NCBI GenBank assembly: GCA_018396935.1
Contig: JAGTRA010000021.1
Span: 1-12,815, forward strand
Direction: 5' to 3'
Source of the DNA: Candidatus Bathyarchaeota archaeon
Lineage (GTDB): Archaea > Thermoproteota > Bathyarchaeia > Bathyarchaeales > Bathycorpusculaceae
DNA: 12,815 nucleotides
A program made the position numbers and the translations under genes. Every line of letters starts with the position of its first letter. The first letter of the stretch is position 1. Of the stretch, positions 11,763-12,815 are shown one piece after another. The notes beneath the pieces were generated by a model. It made no database searches. It worked only from the letters and a program-made list of their open reading frames with translations, and was not told the DNA's origin.

Positions 11763-12612
11763 CAAAAAAGATGTTAAAAATTGCCAGAGAAGCCAGAATC
11801 GCCTCTTCAGTTCGCACCGTTTCAGTACACTGTCCAGGAATCATGTTTACAGTAAAATCTACATTCTCATCTAATTTGAAGCCTTCTTGCTCAGCTATTT
11901 CATAAAGCCCACGGGTTGGGGCGCCAAAAAGAATTAAGGGTGTTTTAGAATGTTTCCACTTTAAAGCCATAGTCTCCATCACTTCATTAAATATCCTACC
12001 ACGTCTAGAGGTAGCTATTTTTAAGTCGTATGACCTGTTTTTTAAAAGATCAGCAAGATAACCATCAAGCACGGTGACCTTATAGCCCCAATACACAGGT
12101 ACTTCTTTTGGATCAGCGAGAATAGCTGTTAACATTTTATTGTTGACATATGTAATTCTTACAGTTACCCGTTTACCGGGCTGTAGGCGAGTTTCAGGGA
12201 TTATTGCAGGCTTCTCCACGCCGACATCAACCAACGTGCCAACTTTAGACGTGGCTATTGTAACGCCTTCTCTGTACTCTCCAACTTTTAAATCAGTTAT
12301 TTTTCGCCCTAATGGATGATGGGGGGTTCGAAGAGGTGGCAGAATGCCAGCATATTTAAGTTCCGGCTTAAGCTTAAAGAGCCTTTTACGCAGGTATTGG
12401 GGGGTTTCCATATAATTAAGCAGTGTAGCAATTAAATTTGCTTCAAAGCGTTGATCGCGATTAGGCTCATCTCGATAAATAACTATTTCACCTACACCAA
12501 ATATGGCGGCAGCTCGACCAATTAATCCGATTTTTGAGGTTTTCTCCCTTAAATGGGGCGTGTCTGAAATCACTGAGGCAGGGATAGCTATTGAAATTTT
12601 TTTACGCGACAT
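11746..12612 (-). CDS. SPOUT-class RNA methyltransferase (DUF171, SPOUT1/C9orf114 family)
   Basis: The 288-residue protein matches the archaeal DUF171 family, SAM-dependent RNA methyltransferases with a trefoil knot and an inserted OB-fold. Landmarks are KISIAIPASVISDTPHLREK (5-24), LPPLRTPHHPLG (91-102), the OB-like insert (about 107-170), LILFGAPTRGL (226-236) and the knot segment NMIPGQCTETVRTEEAI (256-272). In relatives the knot motif is generally G-Q-G-T-E-T-V-R-T-E-E; here the second Gly is Cys262. The target RNA is not established for archaeal members, though the gene is often found near ribosomal protein L3. GGTGA just upstream of the ATG is a good ribosome-binding site. It converges on the DUF2148-family gene, with only 4 nt between stops. 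Confidence 0.88.
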   Translation of the reverse strand: MSRKKISIAIPASVISDTPHLREKTSKIGLIGRAAAIFGVGEIVIYRDEPNRDQRFEANLIATLLNYMETPQYLRKRLFKLKPELKYAGILPPLRTPHHPLGRKITDLKVGEYREGVTIATSKVGTLVDVGVEKPAIIPETRLQPGKRVTVRITYVNNKMLTAILADPKEVPVYWGYKVTVLDGYLADLLKNRSYDLKIATSRRGRIFNEVMETMALKWKHSKTPLILFGAPTRGLYEIAEQEGFKLDENVDFTVNMIPGQCTETVRTEEAILASLAIFNIFFGFSLS

Positions 12613-12639
12613 TTATTCACCTTCATAAGTTTGATTAAT

Positions 12640-12649
12640 GATTTATACC
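12640..12649. promoter_or_regulatory. Shared TATA box for divergent methyltransferase and isomerase genes
   Basis: gatttatacc reads as GGTATAAATC on the minus strand, a strong TATA box about 30 nt before the methyltransferase ATG, and as ATTTATA on the plus strand about 26 nt before the ATG at 12671. The whole divergent gap is 58 nt, so the two initiation complexes probably compete. Confidence 0.4.
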
Positions 12650-12670
12650 TTTAGAAATTAATAGAGGAGC

Positions 12671-12815
12671 ATGAGGCTATCGAACGGGTATTCCAAATTG
12701 TTAAACCTAAACGAGGTAAATGAAATTAAGAAGATAGATAAGAGCGGAATGCTTTCATTCTGCATTGAAGCACCGAGACACTATGAGCAGGCATATAGGT
12801 TATCTCAAAAGCTTG
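12671..12815 (+). CDS. Probable bifunctional phosphoglucose/phosphomannose isomerase (N-terminus only)
   Basis: The last 145 bases encode 48 residues starting MRLSNGYSKLLNLNEVNEIK and open to the window edge. The KKIDKSGMLSFCIEAPRHYEQAYRLSQKL region (split here for reading: IDKSGML, then APRHYEQAYRLSQ) resembles the start of archaeal bifunctional glucose-6-phosphate/mannose-6-phosphate isomerases, which begin with D-x-x-x-I-x-x-x-D-K-S-x-M-L and a Pro...Ala helix before the SIS domain. No catalytic residue is inside the window, so the assignment rests on this N-terminal pattern. AGAGGAG (12663-12669) is a ribosome-binding site very close to the ATG; a leaderless transcript from the shared TATA box is also possible. 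Confidence 0.6.
   Translation, partial: MRLSNGYSKLLNLNEVNEIKKIDKSGMLSFCIEAPRHYEQAYRLSQKL

Noticed and set aside
1-12815. A defence island, CRISPR array, integrated element or new multi-gene system
   Set aside because: No direct-repeat arrays, integrases, transposases, toxins or nucleases are visible; all genes fit conserved archaeal housekeeping or metabolic families. The candidate novelty is regulatory (speD leader) and enzymatic (variant carbamoyltransferase).

Overview
The window is archaeal chromosome, almost entirely genes for translation, protein targeting and polyamine synthesis. The evidence is the archaeal/eukaryotic-type ribosomal proteins (S19e, L39e, L31e, L18a/LX, P0-type L10, P1-type L12), PDCD5, eIF6, archaeal prefoldin alpha, DtdA-type D-aminoacyl-tRNA deacylase, and A/T-rich TATA-like boxes about 25-30 nt before starts, several of which look leaderless. 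A branched-polyamine synthase (BpsA) next to SpeD suggests a thermophile. The P0 protein without an acidic tail and the general gene content suggest a TACK-type archaeon (for example a Bathyarchaeia-like lineage); that placement is inference, not proven here.

Layout. (1) 1-4008, plus strand: tail of a probable RNase P component 4 gene, then YhbY-type RNA-binding protein, S19e, PDCD5, L39e (51 codons), L31e, eIF6, L18a/LX, prefoldin alpha and FtsY. From S19e on, most genes are separated by only a few bases or overlap, so this is probably one long operon coupling ribosome biogenesis, chaperoning and SRP targeting. (2) 4022-6466, minus strand: an unusual ornithine-carbamoyltransferase-like enzyme, then speD and bpsA, which overlap by 17 nt. 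SpeD makes decarboxylated SAM, the aminopropyl donor BpsA needs. The speD start codon lies in the loop of a long near-perfect hairpin, preceded by a second hairpin in the leader; this is the most interesting unexplained structure in the window. (3) 6566-7396, plus: D-aminoacyl-tRNA deacylase, divergent from the carbamoyltransferase. (4) 7510-10617, plus: SecE (54 codons), NusG/Spt5, L11, L1, L10/P0, L12/P1, the classical secE-nusG-stalk operon. (5) 10708-11741, plus: a DUF523 (TudS-like) Fe-S protein and a DUF2148-family protein that has lost all its cysteines. (6) 11746-12612, minus: a DUF171 SPOUT-class RNA methyltransferase, convergent with the previous gene over a perfect 20-bp palindrome. 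(7) 12671-12815, plus: the start of a probable bifunctional phosphoglucose/phosphomannose isomerase gene, cut by the window end.

There is no stretch above 300 bases without a gene. The longest gaps are the speD leader/promoter (about 155 bases) and the secE promoter region (113 bases). I saw no tRNA, rRNA, CRISPR array, insertion sequence or integrase. The block is mostly ordinary housekeeping; the novelty lies in the speD leader, the variant carbamoyltransferase, the cysteine-less DUF2148 protein, and a few sequence oddities in conserved proteins.
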